A DNA stretch of 64,000 bases from Bolinopsis microptera (taxonomy: Eukaryota > Ctenophora > Tentaculata > Lobata > Bolinopsidae), in the NCBI RefSeq assembly GCF_026151205.1, contig NC_087074.1:18551240-18615239 (forward strand). Reading direction: 5' to 3'. Below the pieces are notes generated by a model. That model did no database searches, had not been told where the DNA came from, and worked only from the letters and a program-made list of their open reading frames with translations. Every line of letters starts with the position of its first letter. Positions within the stretch are counted from its first letter, which is position 1. This document shows, piece after piece, positions 1 to 27,410 of this stretch. Position numbers and translations under genes: made by a program.

Positions 1-290
1 AACCTCCTCCTCCCCCCCCCTCCCCCCATTTTCCTTTTCCCCCTTTTGTCTTTCTCCTCTCCCCCCTTTTTTTTTCAGCCCTCTCATCATCTTCCTCAGT
101 CCTCCTCTTCCTCAGACCTCGTATGCACCATACCTTCTCAGACCGTTTCCTCGTCCTCCTCATCAGTCCTCCTCCTCCTCCTGCTCAGTTTTCCTCGTCC
201 TCCGTGTCCTCCTCTTACTCAGTCCCTCTCAGTCCTCCTCCTCCTCAGTCCTCGTGTGTATGATACCTTCTCAGTTCACGTATTACATTT
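1..290. repeat. Polypyrimidine CTCAGTCCTCCTC-type array, cut by window edge
   Basis: The plus strand is almost pure C/T, built from degenerate TCCTCCTC and CTCAGTCC words. Read on the other strand these are GACTGAGGAGGA, the same words that make up the large array at 52.1-54.8 kb, so this is probably an edge of a related array. The open frame across it only reflects the lack of purines and is not a gene. Confidence 0.75.
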
Positions 291-659
291 AAATTTGTTT
301 GACATCGTATATATTTAAAAGACTCGACCTTATAAGTTTAAATAGGTCCTATAGTGCATTAATTAGAAGATATTGCTTGGTTAAATTGTTGTTTTCTTGA
401 TATACCGAACGATATTTTTCATAAATATAGTGATTTTCATCCCTTTTATGTTATTAAAAAATATGTAGACTATTCTTCGTACCTAACTGAGGATTAAAAG
501 TATGAGAAAGTACCATTGTCATTAACCGTGCTACCCATATCAGCAGATAGCCTATTACAAATTATGGAGACAATTTATATCAAAATATCAAAATTAAAAT
601 TGTTGTCCGTTTTGGTACCCTATTTTCTGAAAACGGACAAAATCGCACGGACAAAAAAA

Positions 660-1485
<826 letters not shown>

Positions 1486-1557
1486 ACCATAACCATACTT
1501 CCTGATTTCGGTCGAACCTCAATATAAACAAACAAAATCCTTGAAATTGCCTTGGAT

Positions 1558-1757
1558 ATATATCTCTCTCTCTCTCTCTGGCTCTCTCTTTATCTCTCTC
1601 CCTCTCTCTGTCTCTACGTCTCGCTCTCTCTCTCTTTCTCTCTGCCTCTTTCTTTGCCTCTCTCTTTGCCTCTCTCTCTTCCTCTCTTTCTTTCTCTAGC
1701 TCCCTATCTCTCTCTCAATCTCTCTCTCTCCCTCTCCCTCTCTATCTATTATCTCTC
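1558..1757. repeat. Second CT-rich microsatellite
   Basis: Imperfect CTCTCT repeats interrupted by CTG, TTTG and TAT, separated from the main CT tract by about 70 bp of ordinary sequence. No coding or RNA signal is seen in it. Confidence 0.9.
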
Positions 1758-2019
1758 TCATACCACAAATGCGTCATAAATCGCAAATTATAGCAGGATT
1801 TCTTCTTTTATCGTAACACGCATAGCGAAGATTAAATGATTCTTTGCGCGGAAAGACGCGCGCGCGCGTCTAGGACGGTTTCCATGTAAAGTCGGTTTCC
1901 ATGTAATGCAATATGTATGTACTACGGCTTTAGCATGCTTAGAATGGTTATTTTATATATTTCCTCGCCTTTAAGTTAAAATTTAGCAGGAAAACACACA
2001 ATTAAAAAATAGTACTCAC
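1758..2019. other. Intron-like sequence left of the last visible Domino exon
   Basis: AT-rich sequence following the donor of the 2020-2234 exon (minus strand), with a short CGCGCGCG run near 1860. I see no further exon of the EP400-like form here, so the gene continues outside the window. Confidence 0.5.
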
Positions 2020-2234
2020 TGTTGTCTGAACTCCAGAACAGGTTTAGTACCAGATAACCGCTCAATCTCACTGAACAATCTGATAAAGTTAGAGGTACAA
2101 GACTGGCTAGCCTCGTCCGCACTGACTCTGGCTTTGTGGGTTAGCTTGTGTTGGGGGGCAAGTCCTGGCGGGTCACGGCGGGGGTCTGTAGCTGCTTCTT
2201 CTCTCTGTACCATCATAGTGTACCTCTCTCTACA

Positions 2235-2979
2235 CTGCGGGAAGAGGCGGTGTCAGCACTCGTGATAAAGAAGTTATATTGAAATGCTACGTTAGTCGTG
2301 AACAGCCATACGAACGATACGAACTACTGCCGTGTAACTTATTCCGATGTTCAAAGTATATTACAGTATACTAGCAGGAACCCGTATAACCCTAAAATGG
2401 TGTCAAGACTCAAGAGACTAAAATTATTATTACCTATTTAATTCGCGTTTTTGACACCACTTGGGGGTCCAAATTGTGGGCTTTAAAACTCCTATATCTT
2501 GGCCAATTTTTTATTTTTCCATGCTGATTTGGAGGCCATTAAAGCATTTGACCCAGTCAAAAAAGTTTCAGTTGTATATCTTTTACGGTTTTTGCGGAAA
2601 GTCGCGTTAAAGTAGATGCCGTGGTGTCAGTAAAATGGTACGGATAAACACATATATCCATCCATATATATCGTCTCGCTTTATATATATAGTAAGATTA
2701 CCCATTACATGTAATTCATTACATTACAGGTGATGACAGATTTGTTGAAATGTATTAGCGCCATAGTATGACTTATAATACCATATACAATTTATTGATT
2801 TCTTTGTCTCTGAAGCATTCGTTTATTTTGTTCTGAATCTACTTTATCACTTGAAATAGCATCCTCGCCTAATTCTATTTGTATCTGTACTTTCTGTAGT
2901 ACATATCGCATCCCACAATTATCAATTTTACCGATCACTTTATATTATTACCGATATATCGTTTCAATTAGGATGAGCA
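2235..2979. other. Domino intron sequence upstream of the nested NERD-helicase gene
   Basis: No exon is seen. The stretch must carry the promoter of the nested plus-strand gene. Its last bases read as a 3' splice-acceptor-like run ending in AG at 2970-2971, eight bases before the ATG. A TATATATA-rich run lies near 2660-2690. No recognised repeat is seen. Confidence 0.5.
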
Positions 2980-5265
2980 ATGTCGAAATATCTTAAAAAC
3001 AGAGATGATTATCTTAAGAACGGAAAGGAAATTTTCGATATGTACTGTACATCGGCAGAAAACCAACCTACGATGCTACCAAGAGCGCCACAGCACACTT
3101 ACATTGACGTATACCCAGACGAAGATGAAGCTGGTCCAAGTTTCAGAGATGACCAAAAACGTCAGTTAGACTACGAGGCCGAAGTTCAAGTTTACAGAGC
3201 TCTCGAGGGGTTAGACTTAGATGGTAATGTGGTCGTAGTTCACAGCTTTCAATTCACGCACCATCAGTATCGATTGTGTAATCAAGGACATGTTAGAAAA
3301 GGGTGCAAGGCCTGCAGCAAATCTCCTAATAATCGCGAAGGAGAGTGCGATTTTCTAATCATAGCAGAAAACTGCATTGTGATCATTGAAGTGAAGAATA
3401 TGACAAATTTAATTGAGGCATTATCTGCAACTAATGCTGAAGCAGGTCAGCCCAGATACAATGAAGAACAACATACGGCGGGATTACAGGGTTCATACAG
3501 AAAATCTGTCTCCCAGAGAAATAGAATGGTTGAATTAATCAAGAGCATCGAGAAGCGCACTAATATCTGTCACTTTACTGCTTATCCTAACTTCACGAGA
3601 AAATCGAGAGCTGAATTCCATTTAAAGCCTGATCAGCTATCCTCGATTATATTCAAAGAAGATAAAGATGATTTAGACTCCTGGTGGAAAAACAACGTGA
3701 GTGGGCTTTACATGGATGAAGCACTGAACTCTGACTTTCGTGAAAAATATGAGACAGTTAGGAACTTGCTTCTTTCCATTTGGTGCACGGATAATAGAAG
3801 CCGTTGTGATCAATCTAAGTGCAGTTTGGGATGGTGTATACAGGATATTGATAATCAGCTTCGTACTGGAAAGTTCACCTTCAGAAAAAACAATCCAAAT
3901 GTGCTTCCAGCCCCCGATATCATTAGAGACTACTTAGAAGTGAACAACCTCACTAAAGAACAGCTAGATGCGTACAATTCAGAGGAAGATTTGGTCCAGA
4001 TCAATGGACCCGCTGGAGCGGGGAAAACTGTCATACTCATCGCTAAAGCAATACAGTTGGCGAAGTCGGATGAAAACAGGAAAATACTGTTTTTCGTTCC
4101 TAACTCTGAAGCTGAATCAAGAGTTACGACTGTTTTAGAAAAAGCTAATGTGCGTCACTGTAAACTGAGAGATAATGACGTTGACTCTACGTTTGATGAT
4201 ATGATGAAAATGATGGAAAGGACAACGTCTCACATTTCTGAAATGATATCTAGCAAATTGATTGACAACCAAGTGATTATTATTCAAGGTCTGGATTGTG
4301 CCAAAAAAATCAAAATTCAACGTATACTCCCCCGTTTGATAAGGAGGATTCCAGAAATACTCATTTCACATGGAGATTGTGACCTTTTTATAGACGATGT
4401 TCAGGCTTCGTTACTTTCCGGCCGCTCGGCAGCAGAAGACAGGTTTTCTTTACCGGAAAAGAATGTTATCGAGCAGATAGCATCGGCCGTTTCGTCAAGT
4501 CGCAAAATCTGGATAACATATGACATGGCACAAGACATGATGAGGACAGCACATAAGGTGCACGAAGGTGCAGGACCACCAGTTTATCCTCCCTTTCGTC
4601 CTTATCACTCGATTATTTTATCGAAAAATTTAAGAAACACCTTCGATATATCAAATACTTTATCAGTAATGAGAAACCACATAGAAAAAGAGATATTGGA
4701 AAGAGAAATTGGCCCTGGGTCACGTGTATCCAATGATACCATCGTTGAACAAATACCTGGTCATTACATTCGTGGTCTAAAAATCAACATACACTTTTTT
4801 AATAAACGTGATTTGAATTTGATGGACCTTATTCTCGACCAACAATTGGACAAACTGCATGAGAAAGGGTTTTTACGACGGTTTGAGTTAGCTGTGCTTT
4901 TACACTCCTTATTAACAGAGGAACCTAACCTTATTGAATTTAGCAGCCTATTGTCATTATTTAGATGGGCTGAAATGAAAATAAATCAATTTATGTGGGC
5001 TGGGTCTGCCTCCAACATAAAATTGCTTCACAGCTCCGTGATTGCTTCTGGTGAATGGCCAGCAGTTATTGTACTACACGAATTTCAGCTGACTATGTCT
5101 CCTGACATACCCAGCCTGTTCGTAGCCATGTCCCGGGCTAGAGTGTATTGTACGGTTTTATTATTTCCTGGCCCTGACTTTACTTTTGATGAGGTGTACG
5201 ATTATCATAAGATCGAGAATCTATTAGAGGATCTCCAATGTTATGCTAAAATCATACGCCATTAA
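2980..5265 (+). CDS. NERD-type nuclease fused to SF1 (UvrD-like) helicase, intronless
   Basis: A single 761-codon open frame. Residues about 60-140 fit a NERD (nuclease-related, PD-(D/E)xK-like) domain: YEAEV at 65-69, then D124 in GECDFLII and E137-V-K139 in IIEVKN, which would be the metal-binding acidic and lysine residues. Residues 340 onward form an SF1 helicase core: Walker A GPAGAGKT at 343-350, a Walker B variant LFIDDVQ at 469-475, KNLRNT at 549-554, and motif VI-like FVAMSRAR at 714-721. Cysteines at 100/109/112/123 and 269/276/281/286 could bind zinc. The gene sits in an intron of the EP400-like Domino form, antisense to it, and lacks introns, unlike its host. That suggests retroposition or horizontal acquisition (inference). 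NERD-helicase fusions are mostly bacterial, some linked to mobile elements or defence; I recognise no named animal orthologue. The ATG at 2980 was chosen because an acceptor-like AG ends at 2971. Confidence 0.88.
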   Translation: MSKYLKNRDDYLKNGKEIFDMYCTSAENQPTMLPRAPQHTYIDVYPDEDEAGPSFRDDQKRQLDYEAEVQVYRALEGLDLDGNVVVVHSFQFTHHQYRLCNQGHVRKGCKACSKSPNNREGECDFLIIAENCIVIIEVKNMTNLIEALSATNAEAGQPRYNEEQHTAGLQGSYRKSVSQRNRMVELIKSIEKRTNICHFTAYPNFTRKSRAEFHLKPDQLSSIIFKEDKDDLDSWWKNNVSGLYMDEALNSDFREKYETVRNLLLSIWCTDNRSRCDQSKCSLGWCIQDIDNQLRTGKFTFRKNNPNVLPAPDIIRDYLEVNNLTKEQLDAYNSEEDLVQINGPAGAGKTVILIAKAIQLAKSDENRKILFFVPNSEAESRVTTVLEKANVRHCKLRDNDVDSTFDDMMKMMERTTSHISEMISSKLIDNQVIIIQGLDCAKKIKIQRILPRLIRRIPEILISHGDCDLFIDDVQASLLSGRSAAEDRFSLPEKNVIEQIASAVSSSRKIWITYDMAQDMMRTAHKVHEGAGPPVYPPFRPYHSIILSKNLRNTFDISNTLSVMRNHIEKEILEREIGPGSRVSNDTIVEQIPGHYIRGLKINIHFFNKRDLNLMDLILDQQLDKLHEKGFLRRFELAVLLHSLLTEEPNLIEFSSLLSLFRWAEMKINQFMWAGSASNIKLLHSSVIASGEWPAVIVLHEFQLTMSPDIPSLFVAMSRARVYCTVLLFPGPDFTFDEVYDYHKIENLLEDLQCYAKIIRH

Positions 5266-7598
5266 AAAACAATTTGAATCATAGATAGCATGCTGATTAT
5301 AGGTACAATTTTTCTCGTTTAGAAGATTCGATATTTTAGTCCTAACATATTATAAGGGAACATGGATTTATCTGTTTACTTGATTTCCGGAGTTCAGATC
5401 AAGAATGTAACTTTTACAATTTCGGGTAAATTTTCGAAATTACTATTTACCATAATATAATTACATACTGCATCTTGTGACTACAAGATTTATTACATTC
5501 ATTAAGATGTTAAAATTTATGATTTAAGTACTATTTTGAAGCATCCTACATACCAAATAAAGTGTACTTGATAGATTAACTTTTATCTATAAACTAATCT
5601 TACAGCACAAGAGGATGCGTTTCTTTTGTCATAAAAGTAGCCTTTTAAGCCACAAATTTTACATGTCAGAAAGATGAAAAGAACTAAATAAATTCACCAA
5701 TCAGCTGTTTACCTGGGTGGGAGTTTTGAAGCTGTTAGAAGATATGTTCAGAATATCACTGATGATGTTCCAGTTGTAGTCGAGGGGTTGAGCGCAGGGT
5801 GCCACTTGGAGCTCCTGCACTGTCAGGATAGACTGATGAAGTGCAAACTCCTCCGCAGGCAGCCAGTGACTTTGTTCGTCTATCTCTGTCGACTTCTCCG
5901 GTTTTATTCTTATAGGCCTTCGCTTGCTTATCTTCCTGTCTTTACCTCTGGAGTTATTAAATATTACATAGAAATAACTAATAATATGAGAGAAGTAGTT
6001 GCAGAATTAAATCGACTACTCATAACTCAGTGTCACATCGTAATCAAGTTTTCTCTCGTGGGATGAAAATGACATAAAATCCCAGTTCAAATAACATGGA
6101 TGCAACACTAACTTAGGGAATGGTGTAGATGGGTGTTTGACATCAGGTGTTACACTTCTCTTAGGAACAAAGGGGACTGGTATCTCTTCCAAAGGAGGAG
6201 TACTCTGAGGCGTGCTGTTCTGTCTCTCTATTACCTGATAAAGGGAACTTTTAACTGGGTGTTTTAACATTTCAGCAACCTTTTCATCTGAGTTCAACTA
6301 CTACAATGTTTTCCTGTTAAAGAAATGCACCAACAAGTACCCCGAGTTGAGCTAACAAATAGTTACCTCGGTTGGAGAAGGAGGTATAATAACAGCTTGA
6401 GGTGGTGGTGGAGGAGGGGGTTCAGGAGGCTCGTCCTTTATCTGTACTGCTGGGGGAATGATCTGGAAGGTCAAGTTCGGGATTATCGTAACTTCTGGTA
6501 ACTCGCTATCCGTCATCGTATACTCCGTGAAATACCTGGGGAACAGAGTGGTTACCTTGGAAATCTGATTTATCGTGCCCTTATAGTTCAAAGTTTAAAC
6601 TTAGAATAAGAATATTTAGAGCATGCTGATAAACACAATGAAAGCAATAATGTAGTGCCTTAACTGCCAAGGTGCAGGATAGAGATAAGGGGCTTGGGAG
6701 AGGCTAAGAGGGGAGAACTTACTGAGCTTGTAGGACAGGATCCAGGTGGTAGACATCATGATCTTGCGGGGGAGGGGTTGGAGGTCTCCACACTGCATGT
6801 CCCGGCCACACCTCTTCTTCTTCATGGTCCTACAAGTGGGAACTGGGCTCAACAGTTTGTTACTTTTGGTTGTGTACTGCACTGGAGTCGCACAGTTAAA
6901 TGAAAACGAAATTTGTGTCGCTATTAGTAGTAAATAGAGAACAGTTGTAAGTTTTAACAGCAAATAGTACATTCCACACATCACGAGATGTTAAGATCTA
7001 GATGAAACAGCCTCTGTACAGGAGTGGACTAGAAAACAGACGGAGTTCGGAAAAAAAGTTCTTTCCTTAAATTCTGGCATAAATTTTCGAAAAACTGGAA
7101 GGGTTCAACCTATCTTGACTTCAATTGCAGGAAGTGAAATGTTTCTGGCAAGATTTTCAGGTCAAGGAATAAGAGGGACTGGGTACTGGACCCAGTAGTG
7201 GGAATATTCATATCGCACAGTGCAAGTTTAGTCCAACAGAGGCTGCCTACTAGTCCACATCCTGTAATATATGTGATACTGAAACAGTAACACTCCACTT
7301 ATCGATCTGTAAAAACATTTTCAAATGATAAAAATATTTAAAAAATCGACGTTATTTGAGGGTTCATTTCAATGAGAAATTTATCATAAAACAATAAATT
7401 AGCTGATTTCACATCATACTAATATATGAAAATATTCTGACATAAAAATTCACGTCCCCTAAAATTTTAACAACTGCGAAACTTGAGGCTGTTTCATCTA
7501 TAATCTAAAAACATCTAACAGAGAGTGGAAAATACCAAAGCATTAATAAATACAGAATCCTTCTCTAGGGAGATACGAGAATGAACCTATTCTACACA

Positions 7599-23025
<15,427 letters not shown>

Positions 23026-23535
23026 AACTCATATTCAATAATGCTCCCTGTAAAATAAGTTTAAATTATTTCGCCATTTAAAAAATGTTGCCCACAGCAC
23101 AAGATCAAGAGAATTAAGTATAGTCAGATTTTTTTAATTCTTAGATTTAGAATATGTTGCGTCAGGAGGGAGCTGAAATCATCTGCAAGATGATTGACAT
23201 TGACAATAACACCAGTTAAGTCCCCTAGCCTGAATATATAAAGTAACCTCAAATTAAAAAGGAATCGCAATATCGTAAGCAATGAGGCAAGAATTATTTA
23301 TTTAGCTTAAGCTTGAAAAACTCTCTCATATAATATAAATTACACTTCAATTTAAATTAAAAAATTATAAATCAATCACTATAATTTGAAAATAATACCT
23401 ACGTACGTACAGCCATTGTCCAACACAGAAATATCCTCATTCTTTACACAGTTATTTTTAGTAAAATCAATACACTATACTATAGTTGCACCAATTTATA
23501 AAAAGCAAATTGATTGTGATTAATAAAAGATAAAA
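23026..23535. other. Intergenic space between NUP42 stop and Domino start
   Basis: 510 bp of AT-rich sequence that must hold the NUP42 3' UTR and the Domino 5' region. An acceptor-like TTATTTTACAG (minus strand) ends 22 nt before the Domino ATG. No repeat or RNA gene is seen. The close same-strand spacing would also suit a trans-spliced gene pair. Confidence 0.5.
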
Positions 23536-24993
23536 CTAACAACAAAGCTCAAGAGGAGGTGGGCACTCTGGTATTTTACCCCACTCAAAAGATCTGTTCT
23601 TATACTGAACCAAATCCTCCTCAGTCAGTTTTGGGATTCTAGATAGATCTTCTGTGATAGTTGCGGGCTGTGGAGCTAAGGTGGCAAATGGGTTGTTGGA
23701 CGCAGCAAGAGTTGAAATTCCACCAAATGGGGCTGAAGGGGTCTGATTATTTGTAGCTAATGGTGCAGGATTTTGAGTTTGAGGTGTAACTGTAGCTGTC
23801 CCAGTATTGAAAGGAGAAGGTTTGCTGAGAGCATCATTAGGATTAGTTGCAGTCTGAACTGTTGGGGCACCGCTGGTCTGACCAAATACTGATTGTCCAG
23901 AACTTACAGTAGTTTGCCCAAAGACAGATTGACTAGGGTTTGGCTGAGCAAAGGCTGACTGGCCACTGGCACTTGATTGGGTAAACGGAGACTGTCTAAA
24001 AGTTGGTTGTGATGTGTTAGGCTGACCAAATGCAGGCTGTCCAAAGCCAGGTGTCCCAAACCCAGGATTAGTATTGGTGGTGCCAAAAACAGATTGTCCA
24101 GAGTTATTCGTGGAGCCAAATACATTCCCTGATACCGTGTTCGCGACAGGGTTTGATGTAGCAGATGTAGCAGAAAGGAAGGGATTGCTCTGGTTATTTG
24201 ACGCTGCTGTTTGATTCGAAAATGATGATGCCTTGAATAAGTTGGTGGAGTTCGAAGTTGGTCCAAAACTATGTGATGCATTTGATCCAAATGTACTGTT
24301 TGTACTAGACCCAAATCCACCAGAGGTATTTGAACCAAAAACACTACTAGTTTTAGCAGGGAACACAGACTGACTACCAAATGAAGTGGCATGAGGGGAG
24401 CTACCAGTAAAAGGGTTTGAAACACTGGAAGAGTTGCCAAATACGTTGGAGTTTGATTGTTGCACTGTGTTAGGGGCGTTTGCAGAAACCGAATTTTCAT
24501 TATCGTTTCCAATTTTCTGACGAATCAAATTGAGGATGTCATTTTTATCAGCTTTGGCGACAGAGTCTATGAAATTCTGCACTTTTTGGCCTTCAACAGT
24601 TATCTCTTGAATGTGCTGATTGACTGATCCAGAGGTTCTTGCAGTGTAAAATGCAAATCTAGCTTCATCAACAGATAAATCCTTAAGTTCTGAAAACAAT
24701 TGTTCTATCCCATTCACTGAATAACAGGAAAATGGCCAAACCTTTGATGGAAGCCAGTTCTTGAAGTCGTTTTGCACTAATTCAGCTGTCGATTCTGCTG
24801 AACCAACTTTTTGCTTCATTTTTTGCTTCAATTTCTCATCTGGATTCAAATAGTTGAACCGATTTGGGTCAGAAAATCGACTGAAGGTATTGCCTGAATC
24901 ATTTGCATTTGTGCTAGTAGAATGCGAAAACTTACAATTACTACCAAATCGGCAAGTTCCTTGAAGAAAAAACTTGCAAACAGTAGTACTCAT
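23536..24993 (-). CDS. NUP42: Nucleoporin NUP42 (NUPL2/CG1-like), GLE1-binding FG protein
   Basis: 485 aa in one exon. The protein starts with a CCCH zinc finger (CKFFLQGTCRFGSNCKFSH, residues 6-24). A helical region (about 55-165) follows, then about 250 residues rich in FG, GFG and FGQ dipeptides of the kind that line the pore. It closes with LTEEDLVQYKNRSFEWGKIP and PPPLEL, the conserved C-terminal motif of NUP42. The family anchors GLE1 at the cytoplasmic face of the nuclear pore and takes part in DBP5-driven mRNA export. The ATG was taken at 24993. An acceptor-like TTGTTCAG lies 32 nt upstream, suggesting a 5' UTR intron or trans-splicing. The stop is only about 510 bp from the start of the Domino gene on the same strand. 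Confidence 0.93.
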   Translation of the reverse strand: MSTTVCKFFLQGTCRFGSNCKFSHSTSTNANDSGNTFSRFSDPNRFNYLNPDEKLKQKMKQKVGSAESTAELVQNDFKNWLPSKVWPFSCYSVNGIEQLFSELKDLSVDEARFAFYTARTSGSVNQHIQEITVEGQKVQNFIDSVAKADKNDILNLIRQKIGNDNENSVSANAPNTVQQSNSNVFGNSSSVSNPFTGSSPHATSFGSQSVFPAKTSSVFGSNTSGGFGSSTNSTFGSNASHSFGPTSNSTNLFKASSFSNQTAASNNQSNPFLSATSATSNPVANTVSGNVFGSTNNSGQSVFGTTNTNPGFGTPGFGQPAFGQPNTSQPTFRQSPFTQSSASGQSAFAQPNPSQSVFGQTTVSSGQSVFGQTSGAPTVQTATNPNDALSKPSPFNTGTATVTPQTQNPAPLATNNQTPSAPFGGISTLAASNNPFATLAPQPATITEDLSRIPKLTEEDLVQYKNRSFEWGKIPECPPPLELCC

Positions 24994-25479
24994 TCCGCAT
25001 GTGAGAGATAGGTCAGGTAACCTTCCTGAACAAACTTAAAATTAAGATCGTGCTAGTATCAAGCATCATGATCAGCTCATAATCTGATTATCAAACAAAC
25101 ATATATTGCATGCACGGTAGGGACCTAATGTATCATTTTAATCGTGAATCCAAAATCGGAGAAATCAGTGAAGTTGGGAAAATAGAGGTGGGGTAAGACT
25201 ACATTGTGGAAGGCTATCCTCTATCTAGTTGGAAAATTTTTTAATTTTCCATGTTATCTTTAACATAAAACTTGTGTTTATATGAAGCAAAACAAACTCC
25301 CAGAAACTAGGAAATACTAGGAGGGCTTGGTAATCCAGTGGTTGCCTGAAGGGGCTTGTTGATAGAAGTTTATAGATTTGAGACCTTCTTGTGCCAGTAA
25401 TTCCAGAGAGATACTAAAGAAGGAATCATTATTAAAAACATTTACGCTAATAATCAATACCGATCAGCTGACAAGGTTA

Positions 25480-26040
25480 GTGTACAATTAACAACATCAG
25501 AGACACAATAGCAAATCTCCTTCGTGAGGTATGTCATGATGTGAAAGTCGAACCCCAGCTATAGAAGGTAAATGAGGGTGACTGCCTCAACCCCAAGACT
25601 ATAACAGGTGACCAAGCTCGGCTTGACGTATCTGCTAGAGGAGTTTGGACTCCATTTGATAAGACCTTTCTTGACATAAGGGTTTCACACCCCAATTGCT
25701 TATCAAACAGGACCAAAATTCTTCAAGAAGTATACGAAGAGAACGAAAAGGAGAAGAAGGATGAGTACTTGGAGAGAGTGTTGAACGTAGAGAAGGCCAC
25801 TTTCACCCAGCCGTATTTCTCACAACTGGAGGCATGTCCAAAGAATGTAAGCGGTTTCTAAATAGAGTGGCAGACCTCATCGCCAGGAAAAGAAAAGAGA
25901 GGTATCGCGATGTGGTAAGACATGTAAGGACAAGAATAAGATTCGCTATGTTAAGAACCACACTCATAGCTCTACGAGGGTACAGAGGAAAAAAATGGAC
26001 AGCAAATATGAGACACCACTATCAGAAGTCTCTTATAACC
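25480..26040 (+). pseudogene. Retroelement C-terminal fragment, frameshifted and interrupted
   Basis: One frame reads VCHDVKVEPQL, a stop, then GDQARLDVSARGVW, FLDIRVSHPN and NEKEKKDEYLERVLNVEKATF. Around 25815 the reading moves to another frame that continues TTGGMSKECKRFLNRVADL and RTRIRFAMLRTTLIALRG. This succession is the C-terminal wording I know from repetitive retroelement-type proteins of cnidarians and other invertebrates. D-x-R-V with ARLD could be a restriction-like nuclease core, but that is a guess. With at least one stop and one frameshift it is dead. It lies between NUP42 and the 26.5-kb MITE. Confidence 0.6.
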
Positions 26041-26544
26041 TCATCCCTGCCCCTATGATGGAGTAGATGTGTATATAATATAATCTGATTGTTGATATTT
26101 CATATTATATAATATTGGTAGCAGTGGACGATTTCCGTTACCTCTGTATTCAAGAAAACAACAATTTCAAGAAAACAACAATTTTATTTAGTATCAGTTA
26201 AATTGTGCTCTGCCAATTGCAACATATGAATTATTTTATTGTATATATATACTGTTTGACACTTTTTCGATTAGCAACTCGATAAGGCTTAGCAACCTTC
26301 TAGCAAGTCAAATTCAAACAACAAGATAATACGGGCCTAGTTAGGAGATCTCAGTGGATCGAAAAATTCGGAATACAATGTTTCGTTTTGAATCACAAGC
26401 TTTTGTTAACAAAGAAACTTGACGAGGTAATAAAAAGGGGAGATGTGGGTTAGGTATTCTGAGTGGTGTTTGAGATTGGGTGCTTTTAATTGATTTTGGA
26501 AGACAGCCTAAGTTACTTTGTGAAATAATGGATTCACGACCTTA

Positions 26545-27410
26545 TAGTAGAGGCTCTTACGGGCAAAAAGACGTGTATTCTGCTACGAGTTTAGAGACCT
26601 AACCGCTAATTAGACACAATAGTATGATGTCTAAGGATCGATAATATGTTAAGAAGTATAAATTTGGCCTTATTAGTCACGTGCTATACCAATGCGCGTT
26701 TTAAACTTTGACAGTCTATTACTCTAAGGCAAATAGAGTAATTATATTCATATTTTGTCAGCAATAAGATCACATTATTTTCTATTTGGTGTGAAAATAT
26801 GAGCTAGAACGGACATAATCTCGCTGAGTTATAGCTGTTTGAAATTTATGATGAACGCGCGGGTGCCAATTGATAACAACTAAATGCTTTTACGCGTAGT
26901 GCGCGTCGAAAATTTGGCAAAAACGCTTGCGGAGTGACAATATTCAAACTTCGATAAAGTATATGAAGTGGGTACTTCTCGGAAAGGAAAAATTTAGGCA
27001 AACACGATGTGACTATTTTTGGGTTGATTTAATACAACTGCAAAAAATTATTCAAACTTCAAGCAAAAAAGTCAAAGTTTTTACCACTTTTTTGGATTTT
27101 TAACTGCGCTAAAATAGAGGGATTTGTTTTATTTTTATGCAGCTGTCTTTTAGCAGCTGTCTTTTAGCTATCTTCATGCAAGTTTTGCCGACATGCCAAC
27201 AAAATTAACTTGCTCAAATTATCAAAAAACATGGTTTTTTGGCCTATTTTTGGCCCAAAAATCGGTTTTTTTGCGATTTTAACCGCGCTAACTCAGTCCA
27301 ATCATCTTGAAACCACTTTTAATCGATTCTACGGTCAAAAATACGTCTAGTAAGGTGTATCTGGGGTCCCTAGCGTATCGTGCAGACAATGCCCGTAAGA
27401 GCCTCTACTA
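26545..27410. mobile_element. 866-bp inverted-repeat element with TTA target duplication (PIF/Harbinger-like MITE)
   Basis: The left end is TAGTAGAGGCTCTTACGGGC and the right end is its exact complement (27391-27410). TTA lies directly outside both ends (26542-26544 and 27411-27413), so a 3-bp TTA duplication fits; PIF/Harbinger elements duplicate TWA. No transposase frame is inside. A tandem GCAGCTGTCTTTTA duplication lies near 27140-27170. Confidence 0.75.
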
